From positions 1 through 64,000 of the forward strand of contig CAKUES010000006.1 of NCBI GenBank assembly GCA_934646835.1: a DNA stretch of 64,000 nucleotides, read 5' to 3'. The notes under the pieces are model-generated. The model was given only the letters and a program-made list of their open reading frames with translations, was not told the origin of the DNA and searched no databases. This document shows positions 8,497 to 17,133 of this stretch, piece after piece. How positions within the stretch are numbered: the stretch's first letter is position 1; every line of letters begins with the position of its first letter. The DNA is from an uncultured Coriobacteriales bacterium (GTDB lineage: Bacteria > Actinomycetota > Coriobacteriia > Coriobacteriales > QAMH01). A program made the position numbers and the translations under genes.

Positions 8497-8663
8497 CTCT
8501 CGCTCACACTTTGAAATTCTCCGCTAGAAAAATCTCAAAAAATTGCTTACGAAAAATTTCTCGCTTGTGTACCATCGAGAACTGCAGTCGCGCAGATAGT
8601 GCGTATACAAGCCTCTCGAGTGACTGGTCTTCATTTATCACTCATAGTAGAGAGGAGCCCACC

Positions 8664-10076
8664 TTGGGTAGGGACAAGACTGTTTTGTTTCTTGTTGTCA
8701 TGTACGCTGGCGCATTTTTGGCAGGTTTCAGCGAGAATCTGATGAACATGGCCCTCATGTCCATCATGGCCGATTTCTCCGTTGACTCCATCACGGCCCA
8801 GTGGCTGGTCACGGGCTATATGATCGTGGCAACCATTTTCGTTATCTGCACGGCGTTCTTCTTCCGTCGTATCAAGCTGCGCATCCTGTTCTTTATCGCT
8901 GCTGCAGCCGTTATCATCGGCTCTGCCATCGGCTTTGTGTCGACGAGCTTTGAGATGCTTATGGTTGGCCGCCTCATCCAAGCTATCGGCTTTGGCCCGC
9001 TCATCCCCATGATGATGAACAGCGTCCTTGTTGTAGTCGACAAGCGCAAGCTCGGCGCCTACATGGCCATCGGCGGCTGTATGATCAGCTTTGGACCCGC
9101 CTTTGCGCCCGCGGTATGCGGTGCACTTGTCACGGCGCTGGGCTGGCATGCGGTGTTTCTGGCTCCGCTCGTCGGCATGGCTGTCGTTACGGTTCTCGGC
9201 ATCTTCTTCGTTAAGAGCTTCGATACTGTGTCGGCAAAGCTCGACCTTCTTTCCGTTGTCCTCTGCTCGCTTTTCTTGCTGGCGCTGTGCTTTGGCTTGT
9301 CCCAGCTCACGGTGAGCTTGTCCTTTGGCATCGGCTGCCTTGTCTCCGCCCTCGTTATTGGCGCCCTCTTCGTTATCCGACAGAACAAGGCCTCCCATCC
9401 GCTCATCTCAATGGAGCCGATGAAGCGCAAGAGCTTCTGGCCGGCGGCGCTGCTGGTAACCATTGCCATGTTGTCGAGTTTTGCGCTCTCTGTCCTCTTG
9501 CCGTTGTATTACGAGGGAGCGTTGGGAATGACTGCTGTGAGTGCAGGCTTCCTCATATTGATTCCCGTTGCTATCAACTGTGTAGTCGCGTTGGTTGCCG
9601 GCCGTATCATGGACCGTGCGGGTGAGTGGCCGCTGCTGCCCATCGGCTACGGATTGGCTGCAATCGGCTTCATTCTCTTGGCGCTTTTTGCATCCAGCAT
9701 GAATGCGAAGCTCGTGGTTGTTGCGTCTGTCGTTGCGTTCGTCGGTATCGGCCTTGTGTTCTCCCCGTCCCAGACAGCGGGCTTGCGCACTCTGCCGTGT
9801 GAGGAAAATCCCTTTGGCGTGGCCATTATGACGACGGCGACCCAGCTCGCGGCTTGTGTCGCGCCCTCGTTGTACATCGGCGTCATGTCTGGCGCGCAGG
9901 TATCTGCTCTCGCAGGCGGAAGCGCGGCTGAGCCTGCAACGGCGCTTGGCTTTGCAACTGCCATCGTCGTTGCGGCGGTCATCGGCGTCATCGCGTTTGC
10001 AACGGCCTTTGCCTTTGCCCGCGCGCAGGTGCGACGCGACGAAGAGCGTGCCGGCGACCCTGTCAAAATCGCGTAA
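8664..10076 (+). CDS. MFS multidrug efflux transporter (DHA2/EmrB-QacA type)
   Basis: The 470-residue membrane protein has about fourteen hydrophobic segments. The first contains the SENLMNMALMSIMADFSV stretch and is followed by TAQWLVTGYMIVATIF, the equivalent of the DHA2 N-terminal signature; LMVGRLIQAIGFGPLIPMMMN matches the antiporter motif of helices 4-5. It probably exports drugs or other amphiphilic molecules by proton antiport. I chose the TTG at 8664 because AGAGGAG lies 6 nt upstream and the next residues GRDKTVLFLVVMYAG fit the family; the long reading from 8460 would add 68 hydrophilic residues. It stands alone with a strong terminator. Confidence 0.85.
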   Translation: MGRDKTVLFLVVMYAGAFLAGFSENLMNMALMSIMADFSVDSITAQWLVTGYMIVATIFVICTAFFFRRIKLRILFFIAAAAVIIGSAIGFVSTSFEMLMVGRLIQAIGFGPLIPMMMNSVLVVVDKRKLGAYMAIGGCMISFGPAFAPAVCGALVTALGWHAVFLAPLVGMAVVTVLGIFFVKSFDTVSAKLDLLSVVLCSLFLLALCFGLSQLTVSLSFGIGCLVSALVIGALFVIRQNKASHPLISMEPMKRKSFWPAALLVTIAMLSSFALSVLLPLYYEGALGMTAVSAGFLILIPVAINCVVALVAGRIMDRAGEWPLLPIGYGLAAIGFILLALFASSMNAKLVVVASVVAFVGIGLVFSPSQTAGLRTLPCEENPFGVAIMTTATQLAACVAPSLYIGVMSGAQVSALAGGSAAEPATALGFATAIVVAAVIGVIAFATAFAFARAQVRRDEERAGDPVKIA

Positions 10077-10096
10077 TCAGCGACGTTGCTTGCCCC

Positions 10097-10143
10097 GACG
10101 CCCGTCAGACTCGCATCGATTGCGTGTCTGGCGGGCGTCTTTT
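10097..10143 (+). terminator. Terminator after the MFS gene
   Basis: Arms GACGCCCGTCAGAC / GTCTGGCGGGCGTC (one bulge) with a 14-nt loop, followed by TTTT. Confidence 0.8.
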
Positions 10144-10147
10144 GACT

Positions 10148-10268
10148 TAGGGAAGTGCTGATTGATGCGAGGTTTATGGGGGAGGGACAGGGTTCCTCCC
10201 CTACGTAGGCGATCATCGGCTTTGTTAATCGCATGCAGTCGGTATGTGCTTTAATCGGCGTTTCCTTA
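10148..10268. mobile_element. MITE-like element, copy 2 (full length)
   Basis: It runs from TAGGGAAGTGCTGATTGATGC to AATCGGCGTTTCCTTA; the ends are imperfect inverted repeats and both finish with TA. The core is GGGGGAGGGACAGGGTTCCTCCCC. About 120 bp, located between the MFS terminator and the acetyltransferase gene. Confidence 0.75.
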
Positions 10269-10310
10269 GGGGTACCATGGGTAGCCTGAAACCAACGAAG
10301 GGAGCTGTCC

Positions 10311-10847
10311 GTGATCCGCAAGGCAACGCTTGCAGACGTCGATGCCATCGAGCGCATCTACAACGCCATCCTCGACCAGGAGGAGGCCGGAGAGGTGAGG
10401 GTCGGTTGGCAGCGCGGCGTGTACCCCACGCGCCAGACGGCGCTTGACGCTATCGAGCAGGCAGGCGATATGTATGTCATGACCGCTGACGATGACGAGG
10501 CGGCGGTCGTTGCTGCTGCCCGTATCAACCAGGAGCAGGTGCCCGAGTACGCAAACGCGGACTGGGAGCAAGATGCGCCTGCGGAGCAGGTCATGGTGCT
10601 TCATACGCTGGTGGTCGACCCCGAGGCCGGCCGTCACGGCTACGGCAAGCGCTTCGTAGCGTTTTACGAGCAGCTCGCCGCGCAAAGCGGCTGCCCCTAC
10701 CTGCGCATGGACACCAACGAGCGCAATGTTCGCGCGCGTGCCCTGTACAAGAAGCTGGGCTTTGCGGAGCCCGATATCGTCGACTGCGATTTCAACGGCA
10801 TCGACGGCATCCGCCTGGTCTGCCTCGAGAAGAAACTTGATATCTGA
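10311..10847 (+). CDS. GNAT family N-acetyltransferase
   Basis: The 178-residue protein has the GNAT fold marks: MIRKATLADVDAIERIYN at the N-terminus, VMVLHTLVVDPEAGRHGYGKRFV with the acetyl-CoA binding (Q/R-x-x-G-x-G/A equivalent) loop, and the YLRMDTNERNVRARALYKKLGF segment typical of the C-terminal strand and helix. Substrate unknown. It starts with GTG after AAGGGAGCTG and overlaps the next gene by one base (TGATG), so it is translationally coupled to it and likely shares an mRNA with coaE. Confidence 0.85.
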   Translation: MIRKATLADVDAIERIYNAILDQEEAGEVRVGWQRGVYPTRQTALDAIEQAGDMYVMTADDDEAAVVAAARINQEQVPEYANADWEQDAPAEQVMVLHTLVVDPEAGRHGYGKRFVAFYEQLAAQSGCPYLRMDTNERNVRARALYKKLGFAEPDIVDCDFNGIDGIRLVCLEKKLDI

Positions 10848-11113
10848 TGAGCTCTATTGACGACGCAATCGAGGCGGCGCTGCGCCGTCAGCGAGAAGGC
10901 GCTGCCGTGGACAGGCGGCGTGCGGTTGTCGTTGACGATGACAGCTCGAAGAAGGTTGTAGCAGAGGCGAAGGCGCCGGTTGATCCGTGGTCGCCAGAGG
11001 CCATCTTGCGCGCTGCCAACGAGGACGACGACCTTTACGACCCTTACAGCGATTACATGGATGCTCTTGCTCGCAGCTCTTACGAGGAGCCCGAGGAAGA
11101 CCCCTGGAGGTAG
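10847..11113 (+). CDS. Small acidic hypothetical protein
   Basis: The 88-residue product is charged and lacks a membrane segment or signal peptide. It begins SSIDDAIEAALRRQREG, suggesting a short amphipathic helix, and ends in an acidic, tyrosine-rich tail (DDDLYDPYSDYMDA, YEEPEEDPW). I do not recognise a family. It overlaps the acetyltransferase stop by one base and lies 3 nt before coaE, so it is a genuine operon member. The role cannot be inferred. Confidence 0.7.
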   Translation: MSSIDDAIEAALRRQREGAAVDRRRAVVVDDDSSKKVVAEAKAPVDPWSPEAILRAANEDDDLYDPYSDYMDALARSSYEEPEEDPWR

Positions 11114-11116
11114 GTT

Positions 11117-11734
11117 TTGTACGTAGTGATGATTACCGGCGGTGTTGGCTCTGGCAAGTCGACGCTGCTCAGCTTGCTGTGCGAGCGCGGTGCCGTGAGC
11201 ATCGACCTCGATGCGATCGCCGGCACGCTCATGGACAACGAGCCCCAGATGGTTGCAGAGCTTGTAGGGGAGTTTGGCCCGCAGATTCTCAACGAAGACG
11301 GAGGAGTTGACCGCGACGCGCTCAACGAGCTCGCCTGCGCAAGCACCGCCGCTGCGCGCTCTATGAACGAGATTATCTTCCCCTACATCACGCGCGAGGC
11401 AAACGAGTACATACTCGACGTCCATTGCACCCCGCGTACGCACGCGAAGGTGCTTGCCATCGAGGTCGCAGCCTTGACTGACGTGCCTCAGTTCGCGGAG
11501 CTTGCCGATGAGGTAATCGCCATCGAGGCACCGCAGCTGCAGCGTCTTGCCCGTTGCGTCGAGAGTGGTATGGACACTCAGGATGCGATTAACCGCATCG
11601 CGCGTCAGGCAAGCGATACCGAGCGCGCAGCTATCGCGGATACGATCTGCGATAACGGCGGCAGCGTCGAGGACCTGGTTGCCTGGACCGATGAGTGGTG
11701 GGCAAGCCGTGAGGAGCGCTTCGACGTCAAGTAA
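11117..11734 (+). CDS. coaE: Dephospho-CoA kinase
   Basis: The 205-residue enzyme phosphorylates the 3'-hydroxyl of dephospho-CoA, the last step of coenzyme A synthesis. It shows the P-loop MITGGVGSGKSTLLSLL, followed by the SIDLDAIAGTLMDNEP segment, with acidic residues of the substrate site, and GGVDRDALNELACAS, matching the GxxDRxxLxxxVF motif of CoaE. The C-terminal half is less conserved than usual, and the ATP lid arginine region reads LQRLARCVESGMDTQDAINRIARQ, which fits. TTG at 11117 has GGAGG 6 nt upstream; ATG at 11129 is the alternative. Confidence 0.85.
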   Translation: MYVVMITGGVGSGKSTLLSLLCERGAVSIDLDAIAGTLMDNEPQMVAELVGEFGPQILNEDGGVDRDALNELACASTAAARSMNEIIFPYITREANEYILDVHCTPRTHAKVLAIEVAALTDVPQFAELADEVIAIEAPQLQRLARCVESGMDTQDAINRIARQASDTERAAIADTICDNGGSVEDLVAWTDEWWASREERFDVK

Positions 11735-11809
11735 GGTTTACGGCGCGTTTTCCTCGTGTCACGCCTGCACGCTATAGTGGTTTGCAACACATCGAGGAGG
11801 AAGGTCATC

Positions 11810-13960
11810 ATGCTCCCAGATCCCAGCAATCCCAAAGCGCAGTCCAGCATCATCGGCGGTCATAGGGAGGCCGGCCGCGAGTTTCGCGTCGTCGCCCCGT
11901 ATGAGATGAGCGGAGACCAGCCTCAGGCGGTCGATAAGCTCGTCAAGGGCGTGCATGACGGCTTGCGCTACCAGACGTTGCTCGGCGTGACCGGCTCTGG
12001 CAAGACCTTCACGATGGCCAACGTCATCGAGCGCTGCCAGATGCCCACGCTCGTCATGGCTCCCAACAAGACGCTCGCCGCCCAGCTGTGCAGCGAGCTC
12101 AAGGAGTTCTTCCCGGACAACCCGGTGGTCTACTTCGTCTCCTACTACGACTACTACCAGCCGGAGGCCTACGTACCCCAGACAGACACCTTCATCGAGA
12201 AGGATTCCTCCATCAACGAGGAGGTCGAGAAGCTGCGCCATGCGGCGACAGCCGCCCTGCTCACGCGCAAGGATGTCATCGTCGTCGCCTCCGTCAGCTG
12301 TATCTACGGTATCGGCAGCCCGGAGAACTACATGGAGATGTCGGTGTTTCTCGACCGCGACGTCCCCATGGACCGCGACGACTTCATCCACCGCCTAATC
12401 GACATCCAATACGACCGCAACGACTACGAGCCGACGCGTGGCACTTTCCGCGTGCGCGGCGACATCGTCGACGTCTTTCCGCCCTACAGCGACAACCTTC
12501 TGCGCGTCGAGTTCTTTGGCGATGAGGTCGACTCCATCACAGAGATCGACAAACTCACCGGCGAGGAGCTCATCGAGTACCAGTCAACGCCCATCTGGCC
12601 GGCAAGTCACTACGTCACGAGCCGCCCCAGCGTCGAGCATGCCCTCAAGGGCATCGACGAGGAGCTGCGCCGCCGCCTGGCAGAGCTTAAGGCAGACGGC
12701 AAGTTGCTCGAGGCCCAGCGCTTGGAGCAGAGGACGGGTTTCGATGTCGAGATGCTCGAGACCATGGGATTTTGCACGGGCATCGAGAACTACTCCATGC
12801 ACCTCGACGGCCGCAAACCCGGCGAGCCTCCCTACACGCTGCTCGACTACTTTGGCGGCAAGGACTTCCTTACTATCATCGATGAGAGCCATGTCACGGT
12901 CCCGCAGATTCGCGGCATGCACGAGGGTGACCGCAGTCGCAAGGTGACCTTGGTCGAGCATGGCTTTCGCCTACCGAGCGCGCTCGACAACCGCCCGCTG
13001 CGCTTTGACGAGTACGAGGAGCGCATCCCGCAGTTCATCTACGTGAGCGCGACCCCGGGCGACTACGAGGAGCGCGTCAGCGAGCAAGTGGTGGAGCAGA
13101 TTATCCGCCCTACCGGCTTGCTCGACCCCAAGATCGACGTGCGTCCCACCAAGGGCCAGATCGACGACATCCTCGGGGAGGTCAAGGACGCTACGGATGC
13201 CGGCGAGCGCGTGCTCATCACCACACTCACCAAGAAGATGGCAGAGGAACTCACGGATTACCTGCTTGACCACGGCGTCAAGGCCAATTACCTGCACAGC
13301 GACATCGGCACACTCGAGCGCGTGGAGATCTTGAACGACCTGCGCGCGGGCAAGTTCGACGTGCTCGTTGGCATCAACCTGCTGCGCGAGGGTCTCGATT
13401 TGCCCGAGGTCTCGCTCGTCTGCATCATGGACGCGGACAAAGAGGGCTTCCTGCGCAACAAGCGCAGTCTTATCCAGACCATCGGCCGTGCGGCGCGCAA
13501 CGTTTCCGGCCGCGTCATCATGTACGCGGATAACATCACGGATAGTATGCGCATCGCGCTGGACGAGACGGCCCGCCGCCGTGCGATCCAGGAGGCATAC
13601 AACGAGGAGTATGGCATCGAGCCCAAGACCGTCCGCAAGGCGATCAACTCCATCATGGACCAGCTCGCCACAGACGACGGGGAGGCCGACGGTCCCACGG
13701 TGGGGGAGAGCTTGGCAGATGAGATCGCAGAGCTCGGCCGCGACGAGGTCTTGCGCATGATCTCCATGCTGGAGGAGCAGATGGCCGAGGCCAGCGAGAA
13801 ACTCGACTTTGAGAGCGCCGCTCGCCTGCGCGACCAGATCGTGAGCCTGCGCGCCAAAGTCGAGAGCACTGACGAGGAGGAGGCTCTCAGGCGCCTTAAA
13901 TCCACTGCCCGCAAGGGGAGCACGGTAGGCACGCGCAAGAACTACGGCAAGCGTAGATAG
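11810..13960 (+). CDS. uvrB: Excinuclease ABC subunit B
   Basis: The 716-residue helicase-like protein verifies DNA damage in nucleotide excision repair, with UvrA and UvrC. Visible: Q-motif region SGDQPQAVDKLV, Walker A LLGVTGSGKTFTMA, the beta-hairpin YYDYYQPEAYVPQTDTFIEKD that clamps DNA, helicase motif IIDESHVT, QFIYVSATPG, the C-terminal helicase motifs LVGINLLREGLDLPEVSLV and QTIGRAARN, and a C-terminal UVR domain (EEQMAEASEKLDFESAARLRDQI) for UvrC contact. ATG 11810 is preceded by GAGGAGGAAGG. It follows coaE as in many actinobacteria. No clear SOS box was found in front of it. Confidence 0.97.
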   Translation: MLPDPSNPKAQSSIIGGHREAGREFRVVAPYEMSGDQPQAVDKLVKGVHDGLRYQTLLGVTGSGKTFTMANVIERCQMPTLVMAPNKTLAAQLCSELKEFFPDNPVVYFVSYYDYYQPEAYVPQTDTFIEKDSSINEEVEKLRHAATAALLTRKDVIVVASVSCIYGIGSPENYMEMSVFLDRDVPMDRDDFIHRLIDIQYDRNDYEPTRGTFRVRGDIVDVFPPYSDNLLRVEFFGDEVDSITEIDKLTGEELIEYQSTPIWPASHYVTSRPSVEHALKGIDEELRRRLAELKADGKLLEAQRLEQRTGFDVEMLETMGFCTGIENYSMHLDGRKPGEPPYTLLDYFGGKDFLTIIDESHVTVPQIRGMHEGDRSRKVTLVEHGFRLPSALDNRPLRFDEYEERIPQFIYVSATPGDYEERVSEQVVEQIIRPTGLLDPKIDVRPTKGQIDDILGEVKDATDAGERVLITTLTKKMAEELTDYLLDHGVKANYLHSDIGTLERVEILNDLRAGKFDVLVGINLLREGLDLPEVSLVCIMDADKEGFLRNKRSLIQTIGRAARNVSGRVIMYADNITDSMRIALDETARRRAIQEAYNEEYGIEPKTVRKAINSIMDQLATDDGEADGPTVGESLADEIAELGRDEVLRMISMLEEQMAEASEKLDFESAARLRDQIVSLRAKVESTDEEEALRRLKSTARKGSTVGTRKNYGKRR

Positions 13961-13973
13961 GTCTGCCGCATAC

Positions 13974-14003
13974 GGAGGCCCGCGGCGATCGTCGCGGGCC
14001 TCC
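13974..14003 (+). terminator. Hairpin after uvrB
   Basis: Perfect 11-bp arms GGAGGCCCGCG / CGCGGGCCTCC with an 8-nt loop. No T-tract follows, so termination may need Rho. Confidence 0.55.
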
Positions 14004-14194
14004 ATCGTCGCTGGCATATGTTCACTGCGGCCTAGAATCATAAAACCTATAAAGTAACGACTTATATTTCTTAACTGACAAGAAGGTTACAGCTCCTTCA
14101 ACAGGGGCTTCGAGCGCATAAAATCGCTGTCATACCAAAACGGTGCGCATAGATCGCACTTGGATTAGGAATTACTTCGAAAAGGAGTGAACTC

Positions 14195-14485
14195 ATGAAC
14201 CTCAAGCCTTTGAGCGATCGAGTCATCATCAAGCAGGACGAGGCAGAGGAGACCACTGCCTCCGGTCTTATCCTCACCAGCAGCTCCAAGGAGAAGCCCC
14301 AGCGCGGTATTGTTATCGCAGCCGGCGAGGGCAAGCGCGCCGACGACGGCTCTTTGATCCCCATGCCCGTTGCAGAGGGCGACACCGTCGTCTACGGCAA
14401 GTACGCTGGTCAGGAAATCCACGTTGAGGGCGAGGACTACATCATCTGCCGCGCAGATGACATCATCGCCGTCGTTGTCAAATAA
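14195..14485 (+). CDS. groES: Co-chaperonin GroES
   Basis: The 96-residue protein is the heptameric lid of the GroEL folding chamber. It begins MNLKPLSDRVIIKQDEAEETTASGL and contains the mobile loop region ILTSSSKEKPQRG plus the C-terminal EGEDYIICRADDIIAVV. An AAAAGGAGTG ribosome binding site precedes the ATG. It is 17 nt from groEL. No CIRCE (TTAGCACTC-N9-GAGTGCTAA) or HAIR element was seen in the upstream 190 nt, so the heat-shock control is not obvious from sequence. Confidence 0.97.
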   Translation: MNLKPLSDRVIIKQDEAEETTASGLILTSSSKEKPQRGIVIAAGEGKRADDGSLIPMPVAEGDTVVYGKYAGQEIHVEGEDYIICRADDIIAVVVK

Positions 14486-14502
14486 GGAAAGGCTGGTACA
14501 TC

Positions 14503-16140
14503 ATGGCTGCTAAGATCATCAACTTCGACGACGAGGCTCGCTCCGCACTCGCCAAGGGCGCATCCAAGCTGGCTGCGGCCGTCAAGGTCACCCTCGGCCC
14601 CAAGGGCCGCTACGTCGCCTGCCAGCGTAGCTACGGCTCCCCGCTGGTCACCAACGACGGCGTGACCGTCGCCAAGGAGATCGAGCTCGAGGACGCTGTG
14701 GAGAACATGGGTGCCATGCTCATCCGCGAGGCTGCCGTCAAGACCAACGACGCTGCCGGTGACGGCACCACCACCGCAACCCTGCTGGCCGATGTCATGG
14801 TCAACGAGGGCCTGAAGAACGTCACCGCTGGCGCCTCCCCGCTGGGTGTGCGCCGCGGCATGGAGAAGGCCGTCGACGCCGTCGTCGCCCAGATCCAAGA
14901 GGACGCACACGCTGTCGAGACCTCCGAGCAGATCGCCAACGTCGCAACCATCTCCGCTGGCGACCCCGCCATCGGCAAGGAGATCGCCACTGCGATGGAG
15001 AAGGTCGGCAAGGACGGCGTCATCACCGTCGAGGAGTCCAACACCTTTGGCGTGACCATCGACGTGGTCGAGGGCATGGAGTTCGACAAGGGCTATCTGT
15101 CCCCCTACCTGTCCACCGACATGGAGAAGATGGTTGCAGAGCTTCAGAACCCCTACATCCTGATCACGGACAGCAAGATCAACTCCCTGCAGGAGATTCT
15201 GCCCCTGCTCGAGCAGGTCATGCAGGCTAACAAGCCGCTGCTGATCATTGCAGAGGACGTCGAGGGCGAGGCTTTGGCCACCCTGATCCTCAATAAGGTC
15301 CGTGGCATCCTCAACGTCTGCGCCGTCAAGGCTCCCGGCTTTGGCGATCGCCGCAAGCGCATGCTCGAGGACATCGCAATCGTGACCGGCGGCCAGCCCA
15401 TCATGGAGGAGCTCGGCATCGGTTTGGGCGACGTCACCATCGACATGCTCGGCCGCGCCAAGTCCGTCAAGGTTACCAAGGACTCCACCACCATCGTCGA
15501 CGGTGCAGGTTCCAAGGGGGCCATCGACGAGCGCGTTGCGCAGATTAAGACCCAGATCGAGGAGACCTCCTCTGAGTTCGACCGTGAGAAGCTGCAGGAG
15601 CGCCAGGCCAAGCTGGCTGGCGGCGTTGCAGTCGTGAAGGTCGGCGCTGCCACGGAGGCAGAGCTCAAGGAGAAGAAGTCCCGCATTGACGACGCGCTGC
15701 AGGCAACCCACGCTGCAGTGGCCGAGGGCATTGTCGCCGGTGGCGGTTGCGCTCTGGTCAACGCGGTTCACTGCCTGGATGCTGTCGAGGCTGCCGATGA
15801 CGACGAGAAGGTTGGCATCGCCATCATCCGTAAGGCTTGCGAGGCTCCGCTGCGCGCCATCGCAGAGAACTCCGGCTTCGAGGGTTCCGTCGTTGCAGAG
15901 AAGGTCAAGAACGCCGAGGCTGGCTTTGGCCTGAACGCTGCAAACGGCCAGTACGGCAACATGGTCGAGATGGGCGTCATCGACCCCGCCAAGGTTACTC
16001 GTTGCGCGCTGCAGAACGCTGCTTCCGTCGCTGCGATGATCCTCATCACGGACGCAACTGTGAGCGACGCTCCCAAGGACGGCATCGATCCTGCAGAGCT
16101 CGCTGGCATGATGGGCGGCGCTGGCGCTGGTATGATGTAG
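14503..16140 (+). CDS. groEL: Chaperonin GroEL
   Basis: The 545-residue subunit of the 60-kDa chaperonin shows VTLGPKGRYV, the nucleotide site NDAAGDGTTTATLLA, the apical domain, and GGCALVNAVHCLD (the GGG-type motif), and it ends in the characteristic Gly-Met-rich tail GGAGAGMM. It forms an operon with groES. It deviates from the most common text at the N-terminus (MAAKIINFDDEARSALAKGA instead of the K/D-rich AKxIxFxExAR), but full length and all ATPase motifs are present. Confidence 0.97.
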   Translation: MAAKIINFDDEARSALAKGASKLAAAVKVTLGPKGRYVACQRSYGSPLVTNDGVTVAKEIELEDAVENMGAMLIREAAVKTNDAAGDGTTTATLLADVMVNEGLKNVTAGASPLGVRRGMEKAVDAVVAQIQEDAHAVETSEQIANVATISAGDPAIGKEIATAMEKVGKDGVITVEESNTFGVTIDVVEGMEFDKGYLSPYLSTDMEKMVAELQNPYILITDSKINSLQEILPLLEQVMQANKPLLIIAEDVEGEALATLILNKVRGILNVCAVKAPGFGDRRKRMLEDIAIVTGGQPIMEELGIGLGDVTIDMLGRAKSVKVTKDSTTIVDGAGSKGAIDERVAQIKTQIEETSSEFDREKLQERQAKLAGGVAVVKVGAATEAELKEKKSRIDDALQATHAAVAEGIVAGGGCALVNAVHCLDAVEAADDDEKVGIAIIRKACEAPLRAIAENSGFEGSVVAEKVKNAEAGFGLNAANGQYGNMVEMGVIDPAKVTRCALQNAASVAAMILITDATVSDAPKDGIDPAELAGMMGGAGAGMM

Positions 16141-16177
16141 CGCCGAGTCTGGGGCAACGCCTTTAGATCTTGACTTG

Positions 16178-16215
16178 AATCCCCGTTGGCTCTTTGAGAG
16201 CTGGCGGGGATTTTT
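16178..16215 (+). terminator. Terminator of groESL
   Basis: AATCCCCG-TTGGCTCT paired with AGAGCTGG-CGGGGATT around a TTG loop, followed by TTTTTG. Confidence 0.8.
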
Positions 16216-16522
16216 GCGTTTCGAGACGGGACGCAGGAGGAGTAGCTGTAGGTTTTGCTGCGGTGTTGCAGGTGCCGAGAGAGCGAGGAATGCTATCTGG
16301 GAGGGCGCCAGTAATTGAGTCCTTTGAATGGGCACTCGCAGCGTTTGGAGAGTGGGGTATCCAAACTTTTTCTCACCCTCTCTACGGGGGCTTTATCTGC
16401 GGTAATGCTTGGACATGGGGTGGCAAGAGAGGGTCTGGCCAGTTAGAAAACGGCTTCTGAGCTGGGGAAACAGTAGCCAAGAGCTGCCCACGAAAAATTT
16501 TCGTATTTTGCCAAAATAGTTC
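16216..16522. other. Intergenic stretch with nothing recognised
   Basis: About 300 nt between the groESL terminator and the tRNA promoter. Only short spurious frames without ribosome binding sites are present. No repeat or RNA structure stood out. Confidence 0.5.
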
Positions 16523-16551
16523 TTGCCTCATGTTTAAAACTCCCGTATTAT
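16523..16551 (+). promoter_or_regulatory. Sigma-70 type promoter of the tRNA-Asp genes
   Basis: TTGCCT at 16523-16528 and TATTAT at 16546-16551 with a 17-nt spacer, 22 nt before the first tRNA-Asp. Confidence 0.7.
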
Positions 16552-16573
16552 ATTCGTCGTTGTCACGCAACAA

Positions 16574-16650
<77 letters not shown>

Positions 16651-16660
16651 CTGATTACAA

Positions 16661-16687
16661 AGAGCCAGGGCAAAACCTGGCTCTCTT
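16661..16687 (+). terminator. Hairpin between the two tRNA-Asp genes
   Basis: Perfect 9-bp stem AGAGCCAGG / CCTGGCTCT with GCAAAA loop. It may be a weak terminator or a processing hairpin between the tandem tRNAs. Confidence 0.5.
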
Positions 16688-16714
16688 AATCACCTTGTTG
16701 CTGTGAAAACCGTT

Positions 16715-16791
<77 letters not shown>

Positions 16792-16801
16792 ACGATTTCT
16801 C

Positions 16802-16826
16802 AAAGCCCGCAGTCGCGGGCTTTTTT
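16802..16826 (+). terminator. Terminator of the tRNA-Asp pair
   Basis: Arms AAAGCCCGC / GCGGGCTTT around AGTC, followed by a run of T. Confidence 0.85.
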
Positions 16827-16910
16827 GTTTTCTGGATTCAATCGTGATTTGATTCGTGTGTTGGCTGTGCATTGGAGTGTAGGCAACAGCTCGCTTGCCG
16901 GACGTGTGCC

Positions 16911-16969
16911 CACGTAGGGGAGGGACCCTGTCCCTTCCCATGAACCTCGCATTAATCAGTGCTTTCCTA
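16911..16969. mobile_element. MITE-like element, copy 3 (right half only)
   Basis: ACGTAGGGGAGGGACCCTGTCCC core followed by the right end CTCGCATTAATCAGTGCTTTCCTA, which is the reverse complement of the left ends of the other copies. The left half is absent or too decayed to see. Confidence 0.65.
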
Positions 16970-17067
16970 GGGCCTTCACAGCGCCCCTGGGAGCTTTTCT
17001 TCTCTGGAGTGAGCTCCGGCACCATGTGATGCTTTGCTCGCCCCAGAGAGGCTCTGATCAAAGCAAA

Positions 17068-17105
17068 GCGCCGATGGCCCCCGGGTTTCCGGTTGCCATC
17101 GGCGC
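17068..17105 (-). terminator. Terminator of the LysR-type regulator gene
   Basis: Perfect 11-bp arms GCGCCGATGGC / GCCATCGGCGC. Read on the minus strand the hairpin is followed by TTTGCTTTG. Confidence 0.65.
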
Positions 17106-17133
17106 ATTGCCGTGTCCGATTGAGTTTCAAGCT

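Noticed and set aside
8460..8663. Longer N-terminus of the MFS transporter
   Set aside because: The extra residues are hydrophilic and overlap the terminator hairpin of the previous gene; a ribosome binding site sits before TTG 8664.
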